From positions 124,001-188,000 of the forward strand of contig NZ_JAHVDV010000005.1 of NCBI RefSeq assembly GCF_051486985.1: 64,000 bases of DNA, in the 5' to 3' direction. This DNA is from CBFFRJ01 sp051486985 (lineage in GTDB: Bacteria; Pseudomonadota; Gammaproteobacteria; Enterobacterales; Enterobacteriaceae). A program made the position numbers and the translations under genes. Within the stretch, counting starts at the first letter, position 1, and each line of letters begins with the position of its first letter. Shown here one piece after another: positions 37,274 through 46,320 of this stretch. The notes beneath the pieces were generated by a model that made no database searches, was not told where the DNA came from, and saw nothing but the letters and a program-made list of their open reading frames with translations.

Positions 37274-37647
37274 ATGGGGCTTGATCGTGTATCACCGAAA
37301 TATTTATATAGATGAACATCAAATGCATACTGATATATCATCAATATGGGATTGATGAATATAATTTTTCTTACTTCTATACAAAAGACATTTATCAAAC
37401 AAATATAATGAAATTAATAACTCACTGAAAGCATTGGGTTAATAAAAAATATAAATGAGAGTATGATTCGTGAATACTTTATAATATTAAGAATAAGCAT
37501 AAATTTTAGTTATGATGTGGCTCTGCTTTTAATGATTCAGGTAGGGTTATTCCTAATTTCAGGTTGTACATAACTAACGGTTTTCTCGCGATAATATGAA
37601 GGAATATAATAAATTGTCTCACTAATTTTTTACTCAATGATGATAAT
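37274..37647. other. AT-rich spacer in the island
   Basis: About 370 bp of very AT-rich sequence upstream of the effector gene. It may hold the effector promoter; I cannot pick out a convincing one. The minus-strand frame across 37506-37748 is a shadow of the effector gene's 5' end. Confidence 0.4.
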
Positions 37648-38607
37648 GTGGCATTAAGTTGCCTGAAAGTAGGAGGGACTTTGCGATCTAATCGAACAAA
37701 ACCACATATATTTCGACTGACAAATTCAGTGGGGGCTTGTGGTACCAACGAGGTAAAAGAAGTTAAAAATCTACAGTTAATGTTAGATGCTGCAGGTTAT
37801 ACCTTGAGTACAGGACGGCCATTACCCCTGACGGGACACTGTTCAACTGATATTATTGAAGCAATACGCTGGTATCAGTCGCTATTAAGAATGTTTCCAA
37901 CAGGGCGTGTATAACCCACTGACATCTGGTTTGTGGAGGCAATGCGCAATGCCTCAAGCACTGAATGGCGACCTAAGCATAGTGGCGGTATCTTGACAGT
38001 GAAGGAAGGGCAGTTGACTTTCGACTATGAAGGTGCTGATTATATCACTGCGGTGGAACCTTTTCGACAACCTGCTCGTATGCCGTGGTTCTCTCGTATT
38101 TTACACAACCCTACCAATAACTCTGGTGTAACGTTAGGACGTGGTTTTGATATGAAGAAGCGAAGTGCTGGCGAAATACTCTCAATTCTAAGACAGGACG
38201 GGATTGAGGAGTATAAAGCGCAGCTTTGTGCTCTGGCATCACATCTATCAGGACGCGAGGCTGATATTTTTATTGAAGTTTATGGCCCATTGGTAGGGGA
38301 GATTAGCCATTATCAACAGGTCAGGCTTTTTGAGTTATCATATGCTGAAAAAGTCAGTTACGCTCAACACCTTTATCTAAAATTTTCAGCAAAAGTGCCA
38401 TCACCTCCATCATGGGATAGTATAGACCAGAAAATTAAAGATACTTTTGTTGATACACTATTCCAGGGGAATGTTACAGCGAGTGATATGGTAGCAGTAA
38501 TGGCTAAAAATGGCAGTAAACAAGATATTATTACATATCTGAATAATGATATTTATCAAAAGAATGATCCTCGTCGGTTAACTTTACGGTTGAATTACTT
38601 AAAATGA
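37648..38607 (+). pseudogene. Peptidoglycan-binding, pesticin-type muramidase effector with in-frame stop
   Basis: A 319-codon frame from GTG at 37648, interrupted once by TAA at 37912-37914 (codon 89) with no frame change. Residues about 30-88 are a peptidoglycan-binding-like domain (VKNLQLMLDAAGYTLSTG, IEAIRWYQSLL). The second half is a T4-lysozyme/pesticin-like muramidase: Glu128 in FDYEGADY, Thr162 and Asp168 in GVTLGRGFDM. The Thr-to-Asp spacing of six equals Thr201-Asp207 of pesticin. Such domain pairs are known among type VI secretion effectors that cleave peptidoglycan; no secretion genes are in the window. The stop may kill the gene, but GGAGG two bases before ATG 37942 could allow a restart giving the muramidase alone. 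It overlaps its probable immunity gene. Confidence 0.8.
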
Positions 38608-39032
38608 AAATAATATTTTTATTAGCTTTCCTGTTAGCATTTCAGTTTAGTGCGCTAGCTGACTCACTTCCAATATTGAAAAATAAAGCGGTTGAAAATT
38701 GTGTCGCAAAATATGGTGAGGAAGATGATGAATGTCTTGGTTCTCTGAATGATAAGACAAACAATGAACTACAAAGCATCTATAATGAAAAGTTTCATGA
38801 GTTAGAGAAAGCTGATTATACAAAATGGTGGATGGGAACTAAGGAGCAAAAACAGAATATGTTATCTGCTTTCAAAAAAAGTCAAGATGAATGGATTCAA
38901 TATAGAGATAATTTTTGCCAAGTGCTAACAACAAGTGAGCAGGGTGGTCATGCTTTTGGTGAAGTGATGTTGAGTTGTCTGATTAATATGAATAATAACA
39001 GGATTACAGAGATAAAAAACATCAATCCTTAG
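38604..39032 (+). CDS. LprI-family lysozyme inhibitor-like protein, probable immunity
   Basis: 142 residues with a Sec signal peptide MKIIFLLAFLLAFQFSALA and a mature domain of the LprI/DUF1311 type: CVAKYGEEDDECLGSLNDK, then AFKKSQDEWIQYRDNFC and a last cysteine in LSCLINMNNN, suggesting disulphides. The ATG overlaps the effector stop (ATGA at 38604-38607), so translation is coupled. A periplasmic lysozyme inhibitor fused by operon to a muramidase is what an immunity gene would be expected to look like; this role is inference. The reading frame is intact although the toxin gene is not. Confidence 0.83.
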   Translation: MKIIFLLAFLLAFQFSALADSLPILKNKAVENCVAKYGEEDDECLGSLNDKTNNELQSIYNEKFHELEKADYTKWWMGTKEQKQNMLSAFKKSQDEWIQYRDNFCQVLTTSEQGGHAFGEVMLSCLINMNNNRITEIKNINP

Positions 39033-40002
39033 AATATTCTATTTTCATTACACGGAGATGTTTTTATCTTCCGCTATTATTCAGGCATGATTCTATACAG
39101 AAAAGTTCATGGATAAAAGATTATAAAATATAACGGGGTTAAATATGCATCTTGCTTTTTTCTTATTTGAATTGTCTATTCTAGATGAAATGAATGAAGG
39201 TTTATTAATGCTATTCTCAACAGAACATTAAAAATCAAGCACGGCCTTTGTGCATTTTTATCACCAGAGTAATGATTTCAGCATCAATTTTTTTGCAGTG
39301 GCTTTCCTATAAAGTATTCGTTCATTTATTAAGCCTGGACTTCCTGACGATTTAGCAGCGGTGTTAGCTGTTGAGTGACTTACAGGATTGAACTCACTAA
39401 TAAAACTACTCAAAAGACATTGTCTTTTCTTATCTGGTCTGCGCAGCGTAGTATGTGCGGATCTATATTTTTTTTATTTCATATGCAAATGCATCATCAT
39501 CACGTAGCTTACGATATCCTGCTCTAAACGCCTTTATTGATGGATGGTTTTTGAATTCTTCAACCGTATTAAAATATGCTAATAAATCACTGTTGTCTAC
39601 CTATGCTTTCCTCATATATACCTCGTTAATAAATAGTAGATATAGTTTTATGTTAAGTTATATAGAGAAAGTGTCAAATTAATGAGTAGGTTAAATATTT
39701 TATTTCTACTTTGGTAGCATAAAAGAATTCAGGATGTTTTTACTTATTATTGTCGTGTTTTAAGATGCAGCTTTTAGATTGGTGTCGATTTCAGACACGT
39801 TTTTTATTGCTGCCTCATTTTCTTTTATTCTTTTATATACCTTTCGCGGTTTATCGATCTGGACACTGTTTTTAGTATTAGGAACAGCATTATTTTTCTT
39901 CTTCGTGCTAAAAACAAATGCATCTGTGTACTGATCTGCTCCCCATTCATTAACACACGCCGATGTAAGTAATGTCTTCATAAGCCACATGAGGTCATCC
40001 CC
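39033..40002. other. AT-rich island segment with gene debris
   Basis: Almost 1 kb with no gene I can defend. A 28-codon frame at 39145-39231 (MHLAFFLFELSILDEMNEGL) has a weak GGGG ahead, and a 75-codon frame at 39455-39682 has poor coding character. The end near 39760-39950 reads like a gene fragment on the minus strand and is listed separately. The left end of the IS3-type element should lie somewhere between 39940 and 40002, but I could not define its inverted repeat. Confidence 0.4.
39760..39960 (-). pseudogene. C-terminal gene fragment cut by the IS3-family element
   Basis: The minus-strand frame ending at 39760 has good coding character only over its last 60 residues (VNEWGADQYTDAFVFSTKKK through AAIKNVSEIDTNLKAAS). 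Upstream of about 39960 the frame is a shadow of the transposase. This looks like a gene tail left by insertion of the IS. I do not recognise the protein. Confidence 0.4.
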
Positions 40003-40914
40003 ATGAAAAAGCTTTTTTCCGAGGAACAGATCATCAGTATCCTCCGCGAGGCTGAAGCCGGGCTTTCTGCCCGTGAGCTTTGCCGCAAGCACGCCATTTC
40101 CGACGCCACCTTTTACACCTGGCGTAAGACGTATGGCGGTATGGAGGTGCCCGAGGTTAAGCGACTGAAGTCGCTTGAGGAAGAGAACGCCAGACTCAGG
40201 ACGCTGCTTGCCGAAACCATGCTGGATAAGGAGGCACTTCAGGTGGCTCTGGCGCACGTACTGACGACAGGCCAGAAGCGGGAAGCCGTTGAGTTTATGT
40301 GTGATGCGACCGGTCTGACGCAACGTCGTGTCTGCAGGCTTACAGGTTTATCCCTGTCGACCTGCCGCTATGAGGCTCAGCGTCTGGCGGCTGATGCATA
40401 TTTATCAGGGCGTATCACTTAACTGGCACCCGAACGAAGGCGTTTTGGTTACCGGCGCATCTGGCAGTTATTACGTAGGGAGGGGCTTCACGGCAACCAC
40501 AAGCGGGTATACCGCATTTACCACCTTAACGGCCTGAGTGTGAAGCGCAGACGACGTCGTAAGGGTCTGGCTACTGAGCGGCTTTCGCTTGTCCGGCCGG
40601 ATGTGCCGAACCAGACCTGGTCGATGGATTTTGTCATGGATGCACTTGCCAGCGGCCGCCGGATTAAGTGCCTGACTTGTGTGGATGATTTCACGAAGAA
40701 GCGTCTGACGATCAGCGTTACTTTCGGGATTTCAGGCGTTCAGGTCACGCGTATTCCAGACAGTATCGCGCTCTTTCGTGGCTGCCCGTCGGCAATAAGA
40801 ACCGATCAGGGCCCGGAATTTACCTGCCGTGCGCTCGGTCAATGGGCCTTTGAGCATAGTGTGGAGCTGCGGCTTATCCAGCCAGGTAAACCAACGCAGA
40901 ACGGATCTCCATAA
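40003..40914 (+). pseudogene. IS3-family transposase remnant (orfA-orfB), truncated
   Basis: The OrfA part (MKKLFSEEQIISILREAEAG, helix-turn-helix with a leucine-rich EEENARLRTLLAE) runs into the OrfB part in one frame instead of by the usual -1 frameshift, implying an indel near 40255. A TAA at 40420-40422 then interrupts OrfB, which resumes in the same frame (LAPERRRFGYRRIWQLL). The rve domain shows Asp in WSMDFVMDAL and RTDQGPEF, but the sequence ends at QPGKPTQNG, before the third catalytic acid. It is inactive. The subgroup resembles the IS407-type elements of enterobacteria. Confidence 0.88.
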
Positions 40915-41030
40915 AATGTCGGATTTTTTCGGATGTAGCAACACGTCCTCGAACAATCGATTTTGACAACATATTGTTTATTAATGATAAAATGAACGAT
41001 TTCTGACATTTTCGGACATCAATTTGCGGG
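40915..41030. other. Spacer between transposase remnant and right repeat
   Basis: About 115 bp, AT-rich, with partly repeated phrases ATGTCGGATTTTTTCGGATG and GACATTTTCGGACATC at its two ends. No gene seen. Confidence 0.35.
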
Positions 41031-41054
41031 CTGCGCTTCCGCCAGATTAAACAA
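41031..41054 (+). repeat. attR-type direct repeat, right copy
   Basis: Exact 24 bp copy of 36727-36750. The base before it differs (G instead of T), and the sequence after it again forms a terminator. It marks the right end of the island. Confidence 0.93.
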
Positions 41055-41086
41055 AGGGCTTACCATCAGGTAAGTCCTTTGTTTTT
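41055..41086 (+). terminator. Second serT-type terminator after the right repeat
   Basis: AGGGCTTACC / GGTAAGTCCT stem, ATCA loop, then TTGTTTTT. It resembles, but is not identical to, the terminator at 36751. One of the two is presumably the original chromosomal terminator and the other came with the element. Confidence 0.8.
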
Positions 41087-41312
41087 CTGGCAAAGCAAAT
41101 CTAATCCCCTTGCTACAGGCGTAGCGAACGCAGCTGCAGCACAACATTTTTCTCCCACTACGCTACATCTACTTAAGTATATAACGCGCAACGAGCCTTC
41201 AGTCGGACACCGCCTCTTGCTATTACCTGTTAGCTTCGTCCCTTCGCCCGACGCCCGGAGAAAACTCGCTATACTCATCCAACGCGTCCCGTACGCTCTG
41301 CGCTAACCAACC

Positions 41313-42101
41313 ATGATGAGTCTGATGAAAACCCTTTATCTGAGCCTGCTTTGCCTCATTTTTCTGGCGATATTTTTAAGCCTTGCCCTTTCACTACACC
41401 AGCGGGAATCCCTGGCGCAGGATGGATGGTGGTCTGCCAGACGTGATTCCACAGGCATGGCGCCGGATGCACGGCGTTACGCCAGTCAGGCCGTTGTCCA
41501 GATCTATGCGGCCCCCACCTGGGGCTGGAAGGGGGTAGTGGCGGTGCACCCGTGGATAATCTTCAAACGTGCCGGTGAAACCGACTATAGCCGCTATGAA
41601 GTAATTAGCTGGGGAGCAGGGCAAAAAGTGCGACGAAACCAGAACACCCCGGACGGTTACTGGTACGGGGCAAAGCCGCGCCTGCTGGTGGAACATCGCG
41701 GGGCCGCTGCCGGGGCCATGATCCCTAAGATAGAAGCGGCTATCGCCTCTTACCCCTGGCCTGAGACTTATCGCGCCTGGCCGGGCCCGAACAGTAATAC
41801 TTTTATCGCCCATATCGGGCGCGAAGTTCCGGAGCTGAGACTGGATATGCCTGCCAATGCGCCAGGAAAAGATTTTCGGGGGCTGCTCAATCCTGTCGGT
41901 TTACCACCCTCCGGGCGAGGGATCCAGGTTTCGCTGCTGGGCGTCGCGGGCTTCACGCTGGGGAGAGAGGAGGGGCTTGAGCTCAACATCCTCAGTGTAA
42001 ATATCGGTGTGAGCTTTTCACCGCTACGCCTGCGTCTGCCATTTATTGGCGGGCTTGGTGGGGATAATTTACAAAAAAACAGCGCTCCGGATGCGGAATA
42101 G
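41313..42101 (+). CDS. DUF3750 family protein
   Basis: Function unknown. 262 residues with an N-terminal hydrophobic segment (LYLSLLCLIFLAIFLSLALS) that is probably a membrane anchor, then a DUF3750-type domain with VVQIYAAPTWGWKGVVAVHP, WIIFKRAGETDYSRYEVISW and SNTFIAHIGREVPELRLDMP. A periplasmic location is likely. The start may be the first or second Met of MMSLMKTL. It stands alone between the island end and the convergent SDR gene. Confidence 0.75.
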   Translation: MMSLMKTLYLSLLCLIFLAIFLSLALSLHQRESLAQDGWWSARRDSTGMAPDARRYASQAVVQIYAAPTWGWKGVVAVHPWIIFKRAGETDYSRYEVISWGAGQKVRRNQNTPDGYWYGAKPRLLVEHRGAAAGAMIPKIEAAIASYPWPETYRAWPGPNSNTFIAHIGREVPELRLDMPANAPGKDFRGLLNPVGLPPSGRGIQVSLLGVAGFTLGREEGLELNILSVNIGVSFSPLRLRLPFIGGLGGDNLQKNSAPDAE

Positions 42102-42158
42102 GGACGTTGTTGCTGAATGGGCCACGCGATTCGCCGCCCATTCAGAGGGGAGCCAGAC

Positions 42159-42914
42159 TCAGCCGCGCCCCACGAAAGGCATCGTGGTGGCCATTACGGT
42201 GATAAACTGCACGTTAGTATCGAGCGGCACGCCGGCCATATAGACCACGCTGTTCGCCACCTGCGAGACATCCATCATCGCCTCCACCATCACCTCCCCG
42301 TTGGCCTGTTTTACCCCTTTCGCCATTCGCTGAGAAAGTTCGGTATGGGCATTCCCAATATCTATCTGACCACAGGCAATGCCATATTTACGCCCATCGA
42401 GCGAAATGCTTTTAGTCAGGCCGGTCACGCCATGTTTCGTGGCTGTGTAAGCCGCAGAATCCGGGCGGGGGGCATGCGCCGAAATCGAACCATTGTTTAT
42501 GATGCGCCCGCCCTGTGGAGATTGCTCCTTCATCAGACGGAAGGCACCCTGAGCGCAAAGGAACATCCCTGTCAGATTGACGTCAACGACCGCGGTCCAT
42601 TTTTCATAGCTCAGCTCCTCGAAAGGGATACCCGGAAAGTTGGTGCCTGCATTGTTAAAGAGCACATCAAGATGACCACATTTTTCTTTGATTCGGTTAA
42701 ACAATGCCGCTACGGATTCAGGGTCGGTGACATCGGTGGGAACCACCATCGACTGCTCACCGCCGCCGAGCGCCGATACCGTTTCCAGCATGGGCTCAAG
42801 ACGTCGCCCGGCCAGGACGATAAAATATCCCGCGTGAGAGAGCGCAATGGCTGTCGCTCTGCCTATCCCGCTGCCCGCGCCGGTCACCAGCGCAATCTTT
42901 GTTGAAGCGAACAT
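42159..42914 (-). CDS. Short-chain dehydrogenase/reductase
   Basis: Classical SDR of 251 residues, cytoplasmic, NAD(P)-dependent. TGAGSGIG cofactor motif near residue 11, NNAG in LFNNAGTNFPG, catalytic Ser in NNGSISAH and the YxxxK pair in AAYTATKHG. The substrate cannot be read from the sequence. The LAGRR segment after beta 2 suggests a preference for NADP but is not conclusive. It is the last gene of a four-gene minus-strand operon; the gap to the dehydrogenase upstream is 49 bp. Confidence 0.88.
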   Translation of the reverse strand: MFASTKIALVTGAGSGIGRATAIALSHAGYFIVLAGRRLEPMLETVSALGGGEQSMVVPTDVTDPESVAALFNRIKEKCGHLDVLFNNAGTNFPGIPFEELSYEKWTAVVDVNLTGMFLCAQGAFRLMKEQSPQGGRIINNGSISAHAPRPDSAAYTATKHGVTGLTKSISLDGRKYGIACGQIDIGNAHTELSQRMAKGVKQANGEVMVEAMMDVSQVANSVVYMAGVPLDTNVQFITVMATTMPFVGRG

Positions 42915-42963
42915 AGTTACATCCTTTGTTATTCAGTGATTTCAAATGCCCCACTCAGGGGGC

Positions 42964-43917
42964 TTAGCTTGTCAGGCTGGCATCAGGACGCTGCCCACTC
43001 AGCGCCTGGGCAAGGCTTGCCAGCACCATTTCACCCATCGCGGTTCGCGTTTCGACCGTAGCGCTGGCACGATGTGCCTGCAGCACCACATTATCCATGC
43101 CACAAAGCGGGGCCGGAACGTTTGGCTCGTCAACAAACACGTCCAGTCCCGCCCCCTGAATCTTACCTGACACCAGGGCTTGTACCAGATCCGGCTCATT
43201 AACCAGTTTTCCCCGGGCAATGTTTATCAAAAAGCCCTGTTCCCCGAGCGCCGCCAGTACAGGGGCGTTAACAATGCCTTCCGCTTTGTCGGCAGAGGCG
43301 GAGAGGATCAGCGCGTCACTCTTACCTGCCAGCTCCTGCAGATCGGCGATAAAGGGGTAATCCAAATCGGCCATAGCATGGAGATCGGTGTAAGCAATCG
43401 GGCAACCGAAGGCTGACGCGCGAGTCGCTATCGCACGTCCCACTCGGCCCATCCCCACGATGCCGATACGCATTCCGCTAAAGCGGCGGGAGAGGGGAAT
43501 GGCGCCAGGATGGGGGTTCTTCGCCCACTCACCGTTACGTACCACGCGGTCGCCCGAGCAAATACCACGGCAGGTGGCAATCAGCAGGCCAATGGCGAGA
43601 TCTGCAACATCTTCTGTCAGGGCGCCGAGGGTAGCGGTGACGTGGATCTTACGCTTGCGTGCATACTCAAGGTCGACAGCGTCTACGCCTACGCCGTTGA
43701 TGGCGACCACTTCCAGCGCCGGAAGTTGTTCCATTAAGGCATTGCTGATGCCGGTATGTCCTCCTGAAACCACGCCGCGAATACTGTTACCGTACTCCTT
43801 AATAAAGGCTGCTTTGTCTTCTATTTCAAAATAGCGGTGAACGGTATAAAGCGCGTTTAGTTTCTCGCTGATGGCGGGAATAAGAATGGGATTTAACTGC
43901 AGGATGCTGGGTTTCAT
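42964..43917 (-). CDS. D-isomer-specific 2-hydroxyacid dehydrogenase
   Basis: 317 residues, cytoplasmic. Two-domain NAD(P)-dependent dehydrogenase with the cofactor motif GMGRVGRAIATRASAFG, the catalytic Arg in NIARGKLVNEP, Glu in FVDEPNVP and His in LQAHRASATVETR. It is closest in character to glyoxylate/hydroxypyruvate reductase types; the true substrate is unknown. Overall similar length to GhrB-like enzymes. Third gene of the operon, 71 bp downstream of the VOC gene. Confidence 0.9.
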   Translation of the reverse strand: MKPSILQLNPILIPAISEKLNALYTVHRYFEIEDKAAFIKEYGNSIRGVVSGGHTGISNALMEQLPALEVVAINGVGVDAVDLEYARKRKIHVTATLGALTEDVADLAIGLLIATCRGICSGDRVVRNGEWAKNPHPGAIPLSRRFSGMRIGIVGMGRVGRAIATRASAFGCPIAYTDLHAMADLDYPFIADLQELAGKSDALILSASADKAEGIVNAPVLAALGEQGFLINIARGKLVNEPDLVQALVSGKIQGAGLDVFVDEPNVPAPLCGMDNVVLQAHRASATVETRTAMGEMVLASLAQALSGQRPDASLTS

Positions 43918-43988
43918 AACAATATGTCCATAGTTGCGGCCAGGCGTGGCAGGCTAATGTTTTCGTTGTGCTGAACAGGAGAGGCGAA

Positions 43989-44366
43989 TTAACTCAGCCG
44001 TCTCTCAAGTATTTCAATTGAGATATTTTGCGGCCCACGGATAAAACAACCGCGCACGCCGGGACGAATCGTAACGGGCTCCTGCGTGAAGACTACCCCT
44101 CTGCTTTTCAGGGTACTGGCGACTTCATCAAGGTTGTCCACGGTCAAACCAAAATGGTCCAGACCCTGGTAGGGAGGCAAAGGGGGTGGAGCAACGCCGT
44201 CACCGTCAGTGACGGGGGCAATAAATATGTTTATCCCCGCGAGGCGAATATCGACTTTTCCGGAGTGACGGATGATCCGGGCATCCAGGCAACGTTCGAA
44301 CCATTCGGCGGTTGCTTCAGGATCCGGACTGCGTAACTGCAAATGATCCCAGGTAAATTCAGACAC
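43989..44366 (-). CDS. VOC/glyoxalase-fold protein
   Basis: 125 residues from a GTG at 44366 preceded by GAGAGG; the longer frame to 44450 lacks a ribosome site. Single vicinal-oxygen-chelate domain with metal-ligand candidates His in FTWDHLQLRSPDP, His in GLDHFGLTVDNLDE and Glu in ISIEILERR. Family members are isomerases, epimerases, lyases or dioxygenases; none can be preferred. It lies between the transporter and dehydrogenase genes, so it probably acts on an intermediate of the same pathway. Confidence 0.82.
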   Translation of the reverse strand: MSEFTWDHLQLRSPDPEATAEWFERCLDARIIRHSGKVDIRLAGINIFIAPVTDGDGVAPPPLPPYQGLDHFGLTVDNLDEVASTLKSRGVVFTQEPVTIRPGVRGCFIRGPQNISIEILERRLS

Positions 44367-44487
44367 AGTTTCCTCTCTTTTGATAATGCCAGCCCGGGCG
44401 ACCAACCCGCTACACGCGGCGTGAAGGCTGCTCAGGCCTGGTTGTAACACTCACGCAAGACCGCAAACGGCACGGGTTCCGGCGTGG

Positions 44488-45816
44488 TTAATCCATTTCA
44501 ATACGCGACAAAGGCCCCAGCAGGAAGGAGTAAGCAAATGCACCAATCAGGCACATGATGCCCATCATATTGAGCGCCCAGAAAAACTGCCCGGTGACAT
44601 GAAGAATATAACCAATCATGATAGGGGTGGTGACGCCGGCAATATTCGCCGCAAGGCTGGTGATACTGCTGGTTAATCCAATATATTGCCGGGGCGCTAT
44701 TTCTGAAACCGCGGCCCATGACGAGGAACCTACGCCCTGCGCAAAGAAAGAGATAGTTAAAATAACAATTATCAGTTCATTGGAGGTCACGAAATTTACT
44801 AATAAAATGGAAGAGCCAAGTAGCGTCCCAATAATCAAAGGCGCTTTACGGGCAACCGACATAGAGTAGCCACGGCGAATAAAGAAGTCAGAGAAAAAGC
44901 CTGCCAGCAATATTCCTGCGGTGGCGCCAATAAACGGCAGCGCCTGGAATATACCGACTTTGATCATCGTCATCTGACGCTCTTCCACAAGATAGGTCAT
45001 AAACCAGGTGGTAAAGAACACCAGAATCGCGTTATTACAGAACTTACCCAGGCAGATAGCCAGGATCTGACGATGTTTGAGCAATCTGAGCGCGTTTTTC
45101 CAGTCAAAACGATCGCGCTCTTTTTTGCCAACAAGACCACCACCTTCCTGAATATGTTTTAATTCAGCTTCGTTAACCGCACGGTGATTTAAAGGGTCGC
45201 GATACCAGATGTACCATAAAATACCAAACAGTACCCCTGCGCCACCGGTCAGATAAAAGGCGGAGCGCCAGCCAAATCCATTGGCAATCCAAAGTAAAAG
45301 ACCGGTAAATAAAGGGGTGCCGATATACTGCCCCATCACATACACGCTGGTGGCAAAACCACGTTCGGTAGTGGGGAACCACATGGTGACGGCCCGGGCG
45401 TTTGACGGAAAAGCGGGTGCTTCCAGCGCGCCAATCGCCAGGCGCGAGCCGAACAGCATAGTAAAGCCGCTGGCAATACCCTGTGTCATGGTGGCTAACG
45501 ACCAGGTTATCAGTGAAAAAGCATAGGCAATACGGGAACCCAGTACGTCAGCGATAATGCCACCGGGCACAAGTGCAATAGCGTAGGTAAGGCCAAATGC
45601 CGCAAATATTTGCCCCATTTGTACTTTATCCAGTGCCAGATCTTTACTGATGAATGGGGCTAAAATACCCAGGCTCGATCGATCAACGAAATTGATAATT
45701 GTCGCGAACAGGATCAGCGCTAGCATGTAATAGCGAATACGTGTGGCTTTTTTTTGTGGAACTACTCTGGCATCTATTGATGCCTCGGTAAGTTCTTGTT
45801 GTTGAATGCTATTCAT
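44488..45816 (-). CDS. MFS transporter, anion:cation symporter (ACS) type
   Basis: 442 residues from MNSIQQQELTEA; AAGGA stands seven bases ahead of this ATG, so the earlier in-frame starts at 45861 and 45831 are rejected. Twelve hydrophobic helices, with NFVDRSSLGILAPF in helix 1 and DVLGSRIAYAFSLITWSL after helix 2, typical of the ACS family that carries hexuronates, galactonate, glucarate, tartrate or phthalate-like acids. First gene of the operon, so uptake of an organic acid is the most likely role. Divergent from the citrate-synthase-like gene. Confidence 0.87.
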   Translation of the reverse strand: MNSIQQQELTEASIDARVVPQKKATRIRYYMLALILFATIINFVDRSSLGILAPFISKDLALDKVQMGQIFAAFGLTYAIALVPGGIIADVLGSRIAYAFSLITWSLATMTQGIASGFTMLFGSRLAIGALEAPAFPSNARAVTMWFPTTERGFATSVYVMGQYIGTPLFTGLLLWIANGFGWRSAFYLTGGAGVLFGILWYIWYRDPLNHRAVNEAELKHIQEGGGLVGKKERDRFDWKNALRLLKHRQILAICLGKFCNNAILVFFTTWFMTYLVEERQMTMIKVGIFQALPFIGATAGILLAGFFSDFFIRRGYSMSVARKAPLIIGTLLGSSILLVNFVTSNELIIVILTISFFAQGVGSSSWAAVSEIAPRQYIGLTSSITSLAANIAGVTTPIMIGYILHVTGQFFWALNMMGIMCLIGAFAYSFLLGPLSRIEMD

Positions 45817-46114
45817 ATTTTTGTCCTTCATGCATTTGTAGGTATACGTAATAATTACCAACCGGTACCACGGGTGTTAATTATTTTGTAAGGTGTCTTC
45901 TCGACCAGGTGCCCATAGAGTTTTGTGAGCAACGGTTCTGTTAATAAAAAATCCAATGCGTTTTTCAGGCCGGTTATTAAAACCGTAAAACACCCTTTAT
46001 TTTTTATGCTGTACCGCTGCGTGCTATTTTGCATTTCTTATTGGGCATCAATTTGTCAGGCTTCACTGCATATGACCATTGATAAAAGTGACGTTAGAAT
46101 ATCGTTTTGCCAGG

Positions 46115-46138
46115 ATCAATCTTGATTAAAATAATCAA
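46115..46138. promoter_or_regulatory. Putative operator 1 (half-site array)
   Basis: ATCAA-tc-TTGAT-N7-ATCAA at 46115-46138. The inner dyad TTGATTA-AAA-TAATCAA (46122-46138) is a perfect inverted repeat. It shares the 12-mer ATCAATCTTGAT with operator 2. About 300 bp upstream of the transporter start. Confidence 0.6.
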
Positions 46139-46320
46139 TACTCATCTTTGCATTACAGATTAAGGAGTGTGACGCAATAGCAAAAGATCGCATTTATTTA
46201 TTGACAGGCAAAAATAATAGGGAATGAAAGTTTCGCACCCTCCGGTAAAACGTCCCGGAGGAAGGGAAAGGGGAGTGAAACTTCCCCGCGTTAGGCTAAA
46301 GGGGCAATTTTGCGATCTGT

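Larger units (their letters stand above)
36741..41054. mobile_element. Decayed 4.3 kb genomic island in tRNA-Ser
   Basis: Delimited by the 24 bp repeats at 36727-36750 and 41031-41054. Contents in order: integrase C-terminal fragment, AT-rich spacer, muramidase effector gene with one nonsense codon, LprI-family gene, AT-rich spacer with gene debris, truncated IS3-family transposase. Base composition is visibly more AT-rich than both flanks. With the integrase truncated, the island cannot excise on its own. The cargo is a likely effector-immunity pair. Confidence 0.88.

Noticed and set aside
37506..37748. 80-codon minus-strand frame in the island
   Set aside because: Overlaps the 5' end of the effector gene and has no protein-like features.
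39455..39682. 75-codon frame in the AT-rich part of the island
   Set aside because: No ribosome site, low-complexity composition, no recognisable domain.
41055..41312. Possible further gene between the island and the DUF3750 gene
   Set aside because: The only frame (41079-41306) lacks coding character; only the terminator was supported.
42117..42905. 262-codon plus-strand frame
   Set aside because: Antisense to the SDR gene, whose motifs are complete.
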